Positions 1 to 9,797 of a stretch of 64,000 bases of DNA are shown piece after piece (positions within the stretch are counted from its first letter, which is position 1; the number at the start of each line of letters is the position of its first letter). The notes beneath the pieces were generated by a model. It searched no databases and was not told the DNA's origin. It saw only the letters and a list, made by a program, of their open reading frames with translations. The DNA comes from Chitinophagaceae bacterium (GTDB lineage Bacteria > Bacteroidota > Bacteroidia > Chitinophagales > Chitinophagaceae), in contig SAIX01000037.1 in NCBI GenBank assembly GCA_004028765.1, positions 16,602 through 80,601 of the forward strand, given 5' to 3'. Made by a program: the position numbers and the translations under genes.

Positions 1-1368
1 TGCAAGCAGCGGGAATTTTTGTATCAGCAGGTTACGGAAGCCCCAGGGTGTTTCAATGTATTCTTCCGTTTCCAGCGGGCGGTGTGTTTGTATCACCCGC
101 GCATCGGTTTCTTTAAAGTATACTGCAAGTTTTTCGGTGGTGATCTCAAAATCGGTATGCCCGATCACCTGTTCATCCGTAAGGCCAAAGAATGTTTTAA
201 ACCGCTGGTTGATCATTACATATTTCCCTTCCAGGTTTTTGATATAGATCAATGCGGTTGAGTTTTCCATGATAGCATTCAGCCTCGTGTCGTTTTCTTT
301 CCGCCTGTTCTCCGATTCGCTGAGTTCCTGCTCCACTTTCTTTTTCTCGGTGATGTCTTTTACCATACACTGAAATCCTTTCATCTCATCCCCGTCAAAT
401 AAAAAATGTGCCGATTGTTCCACCCATTTTTCCTGACCTGTCCGAGTCCGGATGCGGAATTCATGAAAAGAAGCGGGGATATTATCCCTGTACTGTTTTA
501 CATAGAAGTCAATAACAGGTTGCCGGTTGGCTTCATCGATCAGGTAACCGAAATGTTTCCCGATCAGTTCCTCCTGCGGATAGCCGGTTAATTCCGCCAC
601 TTTATTATTTACAAAAGTGATCTGCCCTTTTATGTCCGTTGTATACATTACCGCACCGGCATTTTCGATGAGGTTCCGGTATTTCTCTTCGCTAACCACC
701 AGTTCGGATTCTGCTTTTTTGCGGAGGTTAATATCAAAATTCAGTTGCGAAAGAATCGCAAGCACCAGTAATAAAGCAAAGACGCCGCCACCAAATGCCG
801 TATAAATACTGGCACGGTAACTGGTTTCGTTGATAGCCATCCGGCTTGCCAGCAATTCTTCTTCAATATCGCGGATCTTCCTCAGCAGCTGTTTTACTGC
901 TCGGCTGATAACAGGACCTTCGCCATCGGGCCTGATTTTATATTGAAGTGAATCAGCCTGTATTTTACCGGAAAGCAGCCGTTGTTGAAAAATTTCTTTT
1001 TTATTGCAGAGATCCCGTAATACAACCATATTGGCTACCTGTTGCAGGTTGTCGGATGTTAATTGAGAAAGTACAGATAACGATTCGTTGAGCTTGTTAT
1101 GCAATAAATACGTTTGCTGCTCCCATTCCGCGTTATGAATAACAAGATAGCTGCGGGCAGTTGCTTCGGCCTCTGCAAAAAGCAAGCCGAGTGTATCCAC
1201 TTTTTTGATCACCAGTTGTGTATGATCAACCAGGCGGCGCGAAGCTTCCTGCTTTTTCTTTTGCTCGGATAATACCCACAGGAACAATACAAAAGCGAGC
1301 ACAGCGAATACGAGTATCCACCGGATTTTTTTATCGATGATTTGCGTATATAAATTGTTTTTGTTCAT
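1..1368 (-). CDS. PAS-domain membrane sensor protein, probably a histidine kinase (C-terminus outside window)
   Basis: Read from the ATG at 1368, the frame stays open to the left edge (456 codons), so the C-terminal part is missing. The N-terminus has a membrane segment at about residues 17-32. An extracytoplasmic helical region with CHASE3-like character follows, and a second membrane segment lies near residues 205-225. Two PAS domains follow: one contains EKYRNLIENAGAV and ends in VKDITEKKK, the second starts near NRRKENDTRLNAIMEN. This is the usual front end of a Bacteroidota sensor histidine kinase. The kinase core is not in the window, so a diguanylate cyclase or another output is not excluded. 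It lies upstream of nothing else visible on its strand, and the sugar porter behind it has its own leader. Confidence 0.8.
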   Translation of the reverse strand, partial: MNKNNLYTQIIDKKIRWILVFAVLAFVLFLWVLSEQKKKQEASRRLVDHTQLVIKKVDTLGLLFAEAEATARSYLVIHNAEWEQQTYLLHNKLNESLSVLSQLTSDNLQQVANMVVLRDLCNKKEIFQQRLLSGKIQADSLQYKIRPDGEGPVISRAVKQLLRKIRDIEEELLASRMAINETSYRASIYTAFGGGVFALLLVLAILSQLNFDINLRKKAESELVVSEEKYRNLIENAGAVMYTTDIKGQITFVNNKVAELTGYPQEELIGKHFGYLIDEANRQPVIDFYVKQYRDNIPASFHEFRIRTRTGQEKWVEQSAHFLFDGDEMKGFQCMVKDITEKKKVEQELSESENRRKENDTRLNAIMENSTALIYIKNLEGKYVMINQRFKTFFGLTDEQVIGHTDFEITTEKLAVYFKETDARVIQTHRPLETEEYIETPWGFRNLLIQKFPLLA

Positions 1369-1469
1369 TGCCGAAATTGCCTGTGTTCTCTTATGGCAAA
1401 TTAGCTAAAACTGCTGCAGGAATCGCTTTTCTGTTCAACAGAACCTGCTGAAAAAGTTCGCGACCGGTT

Positions 1470-2819
1470 TTAGCTGCTGAGTTGTTTTTCCAGCTCTTCA
1501 AGAGATACCCCTTTTGTTTCCGGCATCTTTGTAAGCACCCAGATCAGCTGCCCGGCCATCATGGCAGCAAAAAAGGCAAAAATCGGCCATGGGTTTTCTT
1601 TAAAGATGCCATCATCTTTATCAAGGAATACAGGTGTGATCAACGTAATCAATGCAGCAAATACCCAATGGATACTGGCACCGAATGATTGGCCGGCACT
1701 GCGGATCTTATTCGGAAATATTTCTGAGATAAACACCCAGATCACAGCACCCTGGCCAACCGCATGAGCCGCGATAAAAAGTAACAGGAATCCCATCAGG
1801 AACGAAGGCTCTGTATGCCCGTAAAATGCCCAGGCCACCATCGACAAACTGGTGATATATCCCAATGAACCTGTGACCAGCAATGTTTTTCTGCCCACCC
1901 TGTCGATAAAATACAGGCCCACAAAAGTGAAAATGAGGTTGATGCCGCCAATGGCGATGGAATTGAATAAGGATTCTTTTGCAGCAAGACCTGCCTTCTC
2001 AAGTATTTCCGGCGCGTAGTAGAGAATAAAATTAATGCCGGATAACTGGTTAAAGAAAGCGATCATAAAAGCGAGACCGATGATACGCGTATGTTTCCTG
2101 CTGAAAAAAGAAAGGCTGTGCCCGCCACTGGTTTCATGCCTGTTGCTTTCAATGATGGATCTCACTTCTGCTTCCACATCTTCCACGCCGATCGTTTTCA
2201 TCACATCTTTTGCTTTTGTAAGGTCGTTCTTTTTAGAGATCAGCCACCGCGGGCTTTCCGAAACAGTTAATACCAGCAATGTATAGATCACAGAAGGAAC
2301 CGCGAGTACGCCCAGCATCCAGCGCCAGTCGTTCGCGCCACCCACTCCCTGCAGAAAATAATTCGACAGGAAAGCGATGAGGATACCGAATACGATATTA
2401 AACTGGTACAATGCCCCAAGCCTGCCCCGGGTAACCGGTGTGGAGATCTCTGAAATATAAATCGGTGCCACCACGGATGATACGCCGATACCCACACCGC
2501 CGATAAAACGGAAGAAAGAAAAAATGTATGGCCCTGTAGCAAAGGCCGAACCAAATGCTGAAACTGCGAAAAGAATCCCCACCCATAGCAGGGTTGTTTT
2601 CCTGCCCAGTATTTCCGTAGGGATGCCGCCGAAAATAGCACCGAGTACTGTTCCCCAAAGCGCCATCGACATAATAAAAAACCCATGAAACAACGGCGAG
2701 GTATGCCAGAGTTCTTTGATCGGTTGATTGGCGCCGGAGATCACTACGGTGTCAAACCCAAAAATAAAACCGGCCAGTGCCACCACCACCGACCAACGGA
2801 ACAATTTGCCCTGCTTCAT
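1470..2819 (-). CDS. MFS sugar porter (sugar:proton symporter family)
   Basis: A 449-residue twelve-helix transporter of the sugar porter family (XylE/GalP-like) in the inner membrane, predicted to import a monosaccharide with protons. Hallmarks are the loop motif GRKTTLLW after helix 2, SPRWLISKK after helix 6, a repeat GRKTLLVTG in the second half and the C-terminal PETKG motif. Length is normal for the family. The frame could be extended to a TTG two codons upstream, but the ATG at 2819 is the better start. The next gene on the strand (outer-membrane barrel) ends 75 bp upstream, so co-transcription is possible but not shown. The substrate cannot be read from the sequence. Confidence 0.9.
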   Translation of the reverse strand: MKQGKLFRWSVVVALAGFIFGFDTVVISGANQPIKELWHTSPLFHGFFIMSMALWGTVLGAIFGGIPTEILGRKTTLLWVGILFAVSAFGSAFATGPYIFSFFRFIGGVGIGVSSVVAPIYISEISTPVTRGRLGALYQFNIVFGILIAFLSNYFLQGVGGANDWRWMLGVLAVPSVIYTLLVLTVSESPRWLISKKNDLTKAKDVMKTIGVEDVEAEVRSIIESNRHETSGGHSLSFFSRKHTRIIGLAFMIAFFNQLSGINFILYYAPEILEKAGLAAKESLFNSIAIGGINLIFTFVGLYFIDRVGRKTLLVTGSLGYITSLSMVAWAFYGHTEPSFLMGFLLLFIAAHAVGQGAVIWVFISEIFPNKIRSAGQSFGASIHWVFAALITLITPVFLDKDDGIFKENPWPIFAFFAAMMAGQLIWVLTKMPETKGVSLEELEKQLSS

Positions 2820-2894
2820 GTGCAATCAATTAGAACAGTAAGATAGCAAATGAATGGCGAATAACGAACCGGAATACAGAACGGATGGTAATGA

Positions 2895-5330
2895 CTAACC
2901 ATTCCCAACACGATCCATCTCATCCTTGGCGGCGCCGGTATTTCTGCGTTGTATTTTTAAGGGTTTACCAAAACGGTATGTGAGCGAAAGGTTCACCACC
3001 CTAGTATCGCGCCTGAGAATAAAATATTCCTGCGCGCCGGGGAAATCGGTGTTCCCTTCCATCGCCTGTGTAAAGAAAATATCGCGCACACTTAGTTTCA
3101 ATGTCCCTTTCTTCTGCCATACAGGTCTTGCCACACCGAGTGACAGCTGGCCGGTTGGCGATAAAAGTTCCTGCAGGTCGTTCCTGGCCTGGCCTGTATA
3201 AAACCCGGAAACCTCGAACACATATTTTTTTCCGGCTTTTAACTGGTTATTCATGCTGAAGTTAAACTGCGATACCGATGAATTGTAATTCACGTTCCGG
3301 TAGCCCTTCAGTTCTTTGTGATTGTACAGTACCTGTCCGCTCAGCGACCACCAGCCAAATGGCGATGCCTGTACCGCAACAGAAATGCCGAGGTTGGTCA
3401 TGCGGCCCACATTGCCATTGGTGTACACAAGGATATCATTGCCTTCATTCAGGAACAACTGCGAAAAATAATCTTTGATGATGCTGTAAGAAATGGTGGT
3501 GGTAAGTAATTGCCTGTACTGGTGTGCCAGCTCCAGGTTCCAGCTGTATTGGGGAAGAAAATAAGGATTGCCTCTTTCGAGTGTGTATTTATTGATGATG
3601 ATCACATAAGGGTTGAGCTTCTGAAATGCCGGCCTGTCGATCCTGCGCCCGGCCGTGAATGTAAAGCTGTTGGACGAATCTGCCTGGTAACTGAAATAAC
3701 CCGAAGGGAAAATACCGGAATAGTTACGGGAGAAAGCAGAATCTTTCTGCCGGCTGTTACCCAGCTGGTGCGCCTGGTACCCGGTGTTTTCATAACGGAT
3801 ACCCGCCTGGAAACTGATACGCCCCGATTTTTTTTCAAAAGAACTGTACAGTGCATGTATGTTTTCTTTGTAAAGAAAATGGTTGCTTTTGTTCAGGTCT
3901 TCTTTCCAGTTGGTCCCATCAAATAATTCATAGGCCGCTATATTATCCGTATTGATCGATGAGAGTTTGTAGCCCGATTCCAGTTTCGCTTCTTTTCCGA
4001 TCTGCAGCACATGATCGGCGCGGGCTGTAAAAATGGAAATTGTGGAAGGAAGGGTTCCCCTGGATCCTTCATTGGGTCCGCTGCCGGTAATCAGGCGGCT
4101 GTCAAAAGCCTGTTTGTTGGTAATATCGTATTTCAGGACATCCACATCCACTGAAATATCCTGCTGTTTCGAAATACTGTGTTTTGCATTCAGCGTAATA
4201 CCGCCATTCCTGAAACGGTTACTGCTTTCTCCCAATGTGCGGATCGTGGAATCAGTAATACCATTGCCCTGCTTCCAGTTAGCGGCGGCATCGCTGCCTC
4301 CTTTTCTGTCAACGGCCACGCCGGTTAACACAATCCCCAGTGTTGTTTTTGCAGAAGCATAAAAATCGAGGCCTGTTTTTATTGTGGTGCTGATATTTCT
4401 TTGCAGGAAAAGTGTTGGCTGATCCAGCATCGAAAGCACGGCACCTGTATTATTAAAATACCGGCGCAGCGCATAAATATCCGTAAACCCTTTATTGAAA
4501 TTATTGCTGATGGTTGCAAAGCCATTGATGCGGCCGTTGCGGTAATTCAACACAAGGCTGTTATTTGTTTTGGGATAACGGCCCTGTGCAAAAGCAGAAC
4601 TGAGGGTGCCGTTAAACCCCACCTGTTTGTTTTTCTTGGTTTTGATATTGATGATACCGGCATTGCCGCTTGCATCATATTTGGCGGAGGGGCTTGTGAT
4701 CAGTTCAATCGTTTCCACCTGCGAAGAACTCATGCCCGATAAAAAATTATTAAGATCGGAACCGGCGAGATAGGTAGGCTTGTCATCGATCAGGATCATC
4801 ACACCCGCTTTTCCCTGCAGGCTTACGCCCCCGTTACGGTCAACCATCACACCGGGTGATTTTTCAAGCACTTCGAGAATCGTGGTACCCGAATTCGTGA
4901 CAGAAGCATCCACATTCACGATGGTTTTGCCCTGGAGCTGCTGTACAAATGGTTTTTTTGTTTGTACACGTACATCAGCCAATTCGGTTGCCTGCGGTTT
5001 TAGTACAAGGTTTATTTGTTTGGTTCGAAGCTGGGCTTCGGTTAAAACGATATCCGCTGTTTCGTATCCCAATGAATAGATATGCAGCGAATAACCCGGT
5101 AAAGGGCCCATGTAAAAAACAGACAAGCCTTTTTTATTGGTAATGGAAGTCTGAACAGCATGGGTGCTGTCTTTTTTTCGGAGATCCACCACGGCACCTT
5201 CGAGTGGTATCCCTTCTGCGGTGGTTACGGTTACAGATAAAACAGGGGTTGTATTTCTTTCCTGTGCCCTGCCCTGCGACTGAAAAAAGAGCAGAACAGC
5301 AAAAAAGAATACCCGGTATTTTTTTCCCAT
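2895..5330 (-). CDS. Outer-membrane beta-barrel family protein with carboxypeptidase-regulatory-like domain
   Basis: An 811-residue TonB-receptor-like outer-membrane protein. A signal peptide (residues 1-22, ending QGRA) is followed by a carboxypeptidase-regulatory-like beta-sandwich (about 28-110, GIPLEGAVVDL). Next come a plug-like region (TTILEVLEKSPGVMVD, IDDKPTYLAG, SPSAKYDASGNAGIINIKT) and a long Tyr/Asn-rich barrel. It belongs to the OMP beta-barrel group that lacks a SusD partner. No SusD-like gene is nearby. A paralogue of the same architecture lies at 48996-51455. The ligand is unknown. A transport or adhesion role is inferred from family only. Divergent from the rhomboid gene, with 111 bp between starts. 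Confidence 0.85.
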   Translation of the reverse strand: MGKKYRVFFFAVLLFFQSQGRAQERNTTPVLSVTVTTAEGIPLEGAVVDLRKKDSTHAVQTSITNKKGLSVFYMGPLPGYSLHIYSLGYETADIVLTEAQLRTKQINLVLKPQATELADVRVQTKKPFVQQLQGKTIVNVDASVTNSGTTILEVLEKSPGVMVDRNGGVSLQGKAGVMILIDDKPTYLAGSDLNNFLSGMSSSQVETIELITSPSAKYDASGNAGIINIKTKKNKQVGFNGTLSSAFAQGRYPKTNNSLVLNYRNGRINGFATISNNFNKGFTDIYALRRYFNNTGAVLSMLDQPTLFLQRNISTTIKTGLDFYASAKTTLGIVLTGVAVDRKGGSDAAANWKQGNGITDSTIRTLGESSNRFRNGGITLNAKHSISKQQDISVDVDVLKYDITNKQAFDSRLITGSGPNEGSRGTLPSTISIFTARADHVLQIGKEAKLESGYKLSSINTDNIAAYELFDGTNWKEDLNKSNHFLYKENIHALYSSFEKKSGRISFQAGIRYENTGYQAHQLGNSRQKDSAFSRNYSGIFPSGYFSYQADSSNSFTFTAGRRIDRPAFQKLNPYVIIINKYTLERGNPYFLPQYSWNLELAHQYRQLLTTTISYSIIKDYFSQLFLNEGNDILVYTNGNVGRMTNLGISVAVQASPFGWWSLSGQVLYNHKELKGYRNVNYNSSVSQFNFSMNNQLKAGKKYVFEVSGFYTGQARNDLQELLSPTGQLSLGVARPVWQKKGTLKLSVRDIFFTQAMEGNTDFPGAQEYFILRRDTRVVNLSLTYRFGKPLKIQRRNTGAAKDEMDRVGNG

Positions 5331-5441
5331 ACCGGAAGTTAACTGAATGATGACTGGAAAAAAAGTGCAAATGGCTGAGCGGTGTTCTCACAAACTGAGC
5401 TTTGTTGAATTATATTTAATATCTAACCAAGGAGCTGTTTC

Positions 5442-6854
5442 ATGAAAATGTTTCGCACATCAATTTCCTATGAGGGCTATACCGCAGAACAGATGCTGAT
5501 GCTGGTAATGATTTCGCTGAATGATTTGTACTGGAACCATTGCTGTACTGACGAAAAAACCATTTATGCACGTTGTAACCTTCATCTTTTCAGCCGGGGC
5601 GAACAGGTACAGGTTAAATTAAAAGAAAACGAAGTACTGTTGTCATGCATACAGCCCTCACTTAAAATCATCGCCAGTAACCGTTGCCAAACCAATATCG
5701 AAAAACTGGTGGAATACATCGGTTATAACCGGCAGATCTATACTGCAGAACAGTTAGATGAAACCTATCTTTCCTGGAAAGCAGAACGGAAAGACGGGTT
5801 GAGTCCGACAGAAAAAATTGTAATGAGCAACAGTGCCCCGCCTGCTACAATCGGCCTGATCATTGTATGCACCCTTGCTTTTTTCTATTCCATCAGCTAT
5901 GCGGTTTTACACAGGGAGCCTTTGGCCATGGGCCTGTTTCAGCTTGGTGCCAATATCCGTTTGTATACGCTGGGGGATGAAGGCTGGCGGCTGTTCACCA
6001 GTTGTTTCCTGCACATGAACCTTTTTCATCTTGCCGGCAATATGCTGGTGCTGTATTTTATCGGCAGGTATCTTGAGCCCGTTGTGGGCTGGTATCCCTT
6101 GTTGCTTCTTTTTATTTGCACCGGCGCGCTGGGTTCATTAACAAGTGTAATCGTGGCAGGTAACCGCATGAGTGTGGGTGCATCCGGTGCCATCTTTGGT
6201 TTGTATGGTGTGTTTATCGCATTACTTACCACAAAACTGATCACAGGTGAAATCAAACGAACCCTTTTCCAAGGCATCGTGCTGATCTCTGTATACGGCC
6301 TCTATGGCGGAATGGCACAGGGTATTGACAATGCCGCGCATATAGGCGGGCTCATCAGTGGTATCTTGCTGGGATACCTGCTGTACACGGGATTGCAAAA
6401 GAGAGCGGTTTATGTATATAGCGTTACCGGCGCGGTAATGATAACAGCAGGTATCGTGGTTGCGGGATTGTATTTCTTCCATAACGACAGTATCCGGTAT
6501 GAAAGAATGCTGAAACGGCTCCGTGTGTATGAGGGAACAGCACTAAGTGCGAGAACAGATCTTTCACTGAAAACAACATCACAACAGTTAAAGGGGCTCA
6601 CGGATACTGCAGGGCCGCAGTGGCGGCTCTTTATCAACACCCTCGACAGTGCACAACATTTCCGCTTCGGGAAAAACAAACGGTATGCTGTTCAGCGCGA
6701 TCTGTTAAAAAGATATGGGCAATGCCGGCTGGCCGAAAATGAAATATGGATACAGGCATTGCGCTCAGGAAAGCCGATGGAAGGGGCGAAAGACAGTATC
6801 CGTTTGCTTACGATGGACAAATATGATTCTTTACAAAACCTGCGTTTGTATTGA
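5442..6854 (+). CDS. Rhomboid family intramembrane serine protease
   Basis: A 470-residue protein with a rhomboid protease core in the inner membrane, which cleaves membrane-spanning substrates. The catalytic serine is visible in GASGAIFG (Ser249) and the catalytic histidine in NAAHIGG (His300). The helix-2 signature HMNLFHLAGN (191-200) is intact. The first 120 residues are a soluble cytoplasmic domain without recognised homology. After the last membrane helix a soluble tail of about 130 residues follows, so the protein is larger than simple bacterial rhomboids. An AAGGAG ribosome-binding site (5429-5434) lies seven bases before the ATG, which is unusually strong for this genome and fixes the start. 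Tail-to-tail with kdsB. Confidence 0.9.
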   Translation: MKMFRTSISYEGYTAEQMLMLVMISLNDLYWNHCCTDEKTIYARCNLHLFSRGEQVQVKLKENEVLLSCIQPSLKIIASNRCQTNIEKLVEYIGYNRQIYTAEQLDETYLSWKAERKDGLSPTEKIVMSNSAPPATIGLIIVCTLAFFYSISYAVLHREPLAMGLFQLGANIRLYTLGDEGWRLFTSCFLHMNLFHLAGNMLVLYFIGRYLEPVVGWYPLLLLFICTGALGSLTSVIVAGNRMSVGASGAIFGLYGVFIALLTTKLITGEIKRTLFQGIVLISVYGLYGGMAQGIDNAAHIGGLISGILLGYLLYTGLQKRAVYVYSVTGAVMITAGIVVAGLYFFHNDSIRYERMLKRLRVYEGTALSARTDLSLKTTSQQLKGLTDTAGPQWRLFINTLDSAQHFRFGKNKRYAVQRDLLKRYGQCRLAENEIWIQALRSGKPMEGAKDSIRLLTMDKYDSLQNLRLY

Positions 6855-6879
6855 TGGATGCCAGAAAAGATTGTAAAGG

Positions 6880-7605
6880 TCACAGTAGTCCCGCAGCCCT
6901 CTCAAGATCTTCGGGCGTATCTATTTCGATACCCATATAATCGGTGACCACCATTTTTAAAGGGATACCGTTTTCAAGATAACGCAGGCATTCAATTTTT
7001 TCTGCGGCTTCCAGTGGTGTTATTTCCCAGCTGGTGAAATTCAGCAATGCCTGTTTGCGGAAAGCATATACGCCGATATGTTCATAATATACCGTAGCGG
7101 CTTCTTTGCTACGCGGATAAGGTATCACGCTGCGTGAAAACATGAGAGAATTCATTTGTTTGTCAACCGCCACTTTTACATAATTCGGATCTTCAATAAA
7201 ACGCTGCTCCTTCATTACCTGCATCAGCGATGCCACCTGTACTTCCGTTCCTTTTTCTCCTGCAAAAACAGCTAATAATTTCTGCAGGGGTTCTTTTTTT
7301 ACGAAGGGTTCATCGCCTTGCACATTTACCACAATATCCACTTCCATTTCCGCAACGGCTTCTGCAATCCGGTCGCTGCCGCTTTCGTGTGCTCTTTTGC
7401 TCATCACTGCCCTGCCACCGTTTGAAGTGATCTCATTAAAAATAATATCGCTGTCTGTTACCACATACACTTCATCAAATAATCCGGTGGCCACTGTATT
7501 CTCATAAGTATGCCGTATTACGGTTTTACTGCCGAGCTGCTGCATCAGTTTTGCCGGGAAACGGGTGGCCGCATAACGGGCCGGTATCATCGCGATCGTT
7601 TTCAT
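6880..7605 (-). CDS. kdsB: 3-deoxy-manno-octulosonate cytidylyltransferase
   Basis: A 241-residue cytoplasmic enzyme that activates Kdo with CTP to CMP-Kdo for the lipopolysaccharide inner core. The nucleotide-binding start IPARYAATRFPAK, the NVQGDEP motif near residue 95 and the C-terminal GIEIDTPEDLERA are all present, and length is normal. With the LpxR-like protein nearby this supports a lipid A/Kdo-type outer membrane. A TATCTTTA element at 7620-7627, one base from the TAnnTTTG -7 form, lies 14 bases before the ATG and may be its promoter. Confidence 0.95.
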   Translation of the reverse strand: MKTIAMIPARYAATRFPAKLMQQLGSKTVIRHTYENTVATGLFDEVYVVTDSDIIFNEITSNGGRAVMSKRAHESGSDRIAEAVAEMEVDIVVNVQGDEPFVKKEPLQKLLAVFAGEKGTEVQVASLMQVMKEQRFIEDPNYVKVAVDKQMNSLMFSRSVIPYPRSKEAATVYYEHIGVYAFRKQALLNFTSWEITPLEAAEKIECLRYLENGIPLKMVVTDYMGIEIDTPEDLERAAGLL

Positions 7606-7659
7606 GGGATCATTTGCGGTAAAGATAAAACAGGCGCCGGTATCGCTTCAGGTAACCTG

Positions 7660-8481
7660 TCAGTAATCGGTTTTGATCTTTCCGTCAAAAGGAACTTTTA
7701 ACTGGTATGCCAGTTTTTCATCGGTCGTATCGTCAAGTACATCCAGTCCGTAATGCACCTGTTCAACAGGCGTGGCATTATAGGTGCCGAATAAGCGGTC
7801 CCAGAACGAAAAGATATTGCCGTAATTACTGTCGGTTTGCGGGCGCATATAGTGGTGGTGCACTTTGTGCATATTGGGTGATACGATAAACCAGGCAAGA
7901 AAATGATCGAGCCACAGCGGCAGGCGGATATTGGCGTGATTGAATTGTGTAAGCACCACACTCAGGCTCTGGTATAACATCACCAGCCAGATGGGTGCGC
8001 CACAAACAAAAACACCGAGTATGGTAAACACCGCGCGGAACACACTTTCACCGGGGTGGTGACGGTTTGCGGTGGTGGTGTCCACATGTGTATCCGCATG
8101 GTGCACCATGTGAAACTTCCACATCCATTTTATTTTGTGTTCAATATAGTGAACCAGGTAGGCTCCTACAAGGTCAAGCAATAACAGGCCGGCCAGCAGA
8201 TACACCCACAATGGCATCACCACCAGTTGCAGCAAACCGAAATGATGCGCCAATGCCCAATCGCTGGTTTTTACGATCAGCACGGCAAACAAAAAATTAA
8301 TCACGATCGTGGTTGCTGTAAAAAACAGGTTGATGCCTGCATGTTTCCATTTATGGTATTGAAAACGGAACAGGGGATCCGCAGTTTCTACCAGCCAGAA
8401 AAAACTAATGCCTCCCGCCAGTATCAGGGCACGGTGCAAACTGGGGATATGATCAAAATAATGAACGATGTTATCAAGCAT
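7660..8481 (-). CDS. Sterol desaturase / fatty acid hydroxylase family membrane protein
   Basis: A 273-residue membrane di-iron oxygenase of the sterol desaturase family. The histidine clusters that bind the metal are visible: HYIEHK, HMVHHAD, NRHHPGE and HKVHHHY. Four or so hydrophobic segments surround them. The frame is open further up to an ATG at 8529, but that stretch covers the dnaN terminator hairpin (8516-8539), so the ATG at 8481 (MLDNIVHY) is chosen. The substrate is not predictable. Relatives act on lipids such as carotenoids, ornithine lipids or sphingolipid-like molecules. Confidence 0.85.
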   Translation of the reverse strand: MLDNIVHYFDHIPSLHRALILAGGISFFWLVETADPLFRFQYHKWKHAGINLFFTATTIVINFLFAVLIVKTSDWALAHHFGLLQLVVMPLWVYLLAGLLLLDLVGAYLVHYIEHKIKWMWKFHMVHHADTHVDTTTANRHHPGESVFRAVFTILGVFVCGAPIWLVMLYQSLSVVLTQFNHANIRLPLWLDHFLAWFIVSPNMHKVHHHYMRPQTDSNYGNIFSFWDRLFGTYNATPVEQVHYGLDVLDDTTDEKLAYQLKVPFDGKIKTDY

Positions 8482-8515
8482 GGCAACCGTTTGAGCAAAC
8501 AATTTACGGAAAATG

Positions 8516-8539
8516 AAAAACCCCTGCATAACAGGGGTT
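8516..8539 (-). terminator. Intrinsic terminator of dnaN
   Basis: Read on the minus strand, AACCCCTG, a five-base loop and CAGGGGTT form an 8-bp stem followed by a T-rich stretch. It lies 25 bases after the dnaN stop and decides the start of the downstream desaturase gene. Confidence 0.8.
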
Positions 8540-8563
8540 ATATAAATGGGTTGGTCGGCTGAC

Positions 8564-9679
8564 TTAGTTATTCAGCATCAGGGGCATTACCAGCATCAGC
8601 AGGTCTTCCCCCTCGCCCTGTTCCGTAGGTTTGATCAAACCGGCTTTGGTGGGTGTTGATAATTCCATACGCACTTCCTCGGTATCTGCTGCATTCAGCA
8701 TTTCGATCAGGAATTTGGCATTGAAGGCGATCTGCAAATCTTCGCCGTCATACTGGCAACTCATGCGTTCATTTCCTTCAAAACTAAAATCAACGTCCTG
8801 TGCAGCCATCTGCAATTCGCTTCCGGTAATGCTCAATGCCACCTGGTTGGTGCTTTTATTGCTGAACACGTTCACACGTCGCAAAGCATTCTGGAAATCG
8901 GCTTTGTTTACAATAAGGCGGTAAGGGTTATCTGCCGGGATCACCACTTTATAATCCGGGAAACGCGCATCGATGAGGCGACAGATCATTTGTGTAGAAC
9001 CATGGCTTACAAAGAGGTGGTTGCTGTTATAGCTGATGGTGAGTTCGTCTTCATTATCCGGTAAGGCATTCTTCAGCAGGTTCAGGGGTTTTTTGGGAAC
9101 GATAAAAGAATCTGTTTTGGAAGCCTGTGTGTCGGTTCTTTTGTAACGGACCAGCCTGTGGGCATCGGTGGCCACGAATTGCACGCCATCTTTCGACAGT
9201 TCAAAGAACACACCTGTCATCGCAGGGCGAAGATCATCGCTGCTGACCGCAAAAAGTGTTTTATTAATGGCGGTAAGCAGGGCGCTGCTGTTCATACTGA
9301 AACCCGTAGTATCATCGGCCGCAGGTTCTTTCGGGAAATTATCCGGGTTTTCGCCCATCACTTTGTACTTACCGTTATCGCTGGTGATCTCTACCGCGAA
9401 ATTTTTGTCGATATTAAATGTGAGCGGCTGATCGGCAATATTCTTCAGCGAATCCATCAGGATTTTTGCAGGGATACATACTTTGCCGTTGGTTTTACTT
9501 TCCACATCCATCTGAACCCGCATTACGGTTTCGAGGTCGGTGGCCACCACGTTCAGTTTTTTGTCCTGGATCTCGAAAAGAAAATCTTCCAGTATGGGAA
9601 GTACGGTATTGGCATTGATTACACCGCTGATCTGCTGCAGGTGTTTTAAAAGGGAAGAGGAAGAAACAATGAATTTCAT
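8564..9679 (-). CDS. dnaN: DNA polymerase III beta subunit (sliding clamp)
   Basis: A 371-residue protein, the normal length for the processivity clamp, which forms a ring dimer on DNA and tethers polymerase III. Recognisable parts are the N-terminal MKFIVSSSSLLKHL, the ATDAHRL segment of domain 2 (around 175) and the C-terminal LLMLVMPLML tail with a hydrophobic end. It is not next to dnaA or recF here. It has a dedicated promoter and terminator, so it is probably a single-gene unit. Confidence 0.97.
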   Translation of the reverse strand: MKFIVSSSSLLKHLQQISGVINANTVLPILEDFLFEIQDKKLNVVATDLETVMRVQMDVESKTNGKVCIPAKILMDSLKNIADQPLTFNIDKNFAVEITSDNGKYKVMGENPDNFPKEPAADDTTGFSMNSSALLTAINKTLFAVSSDDLRPAMTGVFFELSKDGVQFVATDAHRLVRYKRTDTQASKTDSFIVPKKPLNLLKNALPDNEDELTISYNSNHLFVSHGSTQMICRLIDARFPDYKVVIPADNPYRLIVNKADFQNALRRVNVFSNKSTNQVALSITGSELQMAAQDVDFSFEGNERMSCQYDGEDLQIAFNAKFLIEMLNAADTEEVRMELSTPTKAGLIKPTEQGEGEDLLMLVMPLMLNN

Positions 9680-9701
9680 TCTGCACTGTTTAAGTTCGCA
9701 A

Positions 9702-9733
9702 CAAACCTAATGTAAAATGTTAATATTCCGCAA
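9702..9733 (-). promoter_or_regulatory. dnaN promoter of Bacteroidota type
   Basis: On the minus strand, TTG (9731-9733), 21 bases, then a perfect TAGGTTTG -7 element (9702-9709), ending 22 bases before the dnaN ATG. Confidence 0.65.
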
Positions 9734-9797
9734 CAGAAATCACCTTCCATAAACCGCGGCCCTGCAATGTGAATGAGTTGTGGATTGAACAGATTGT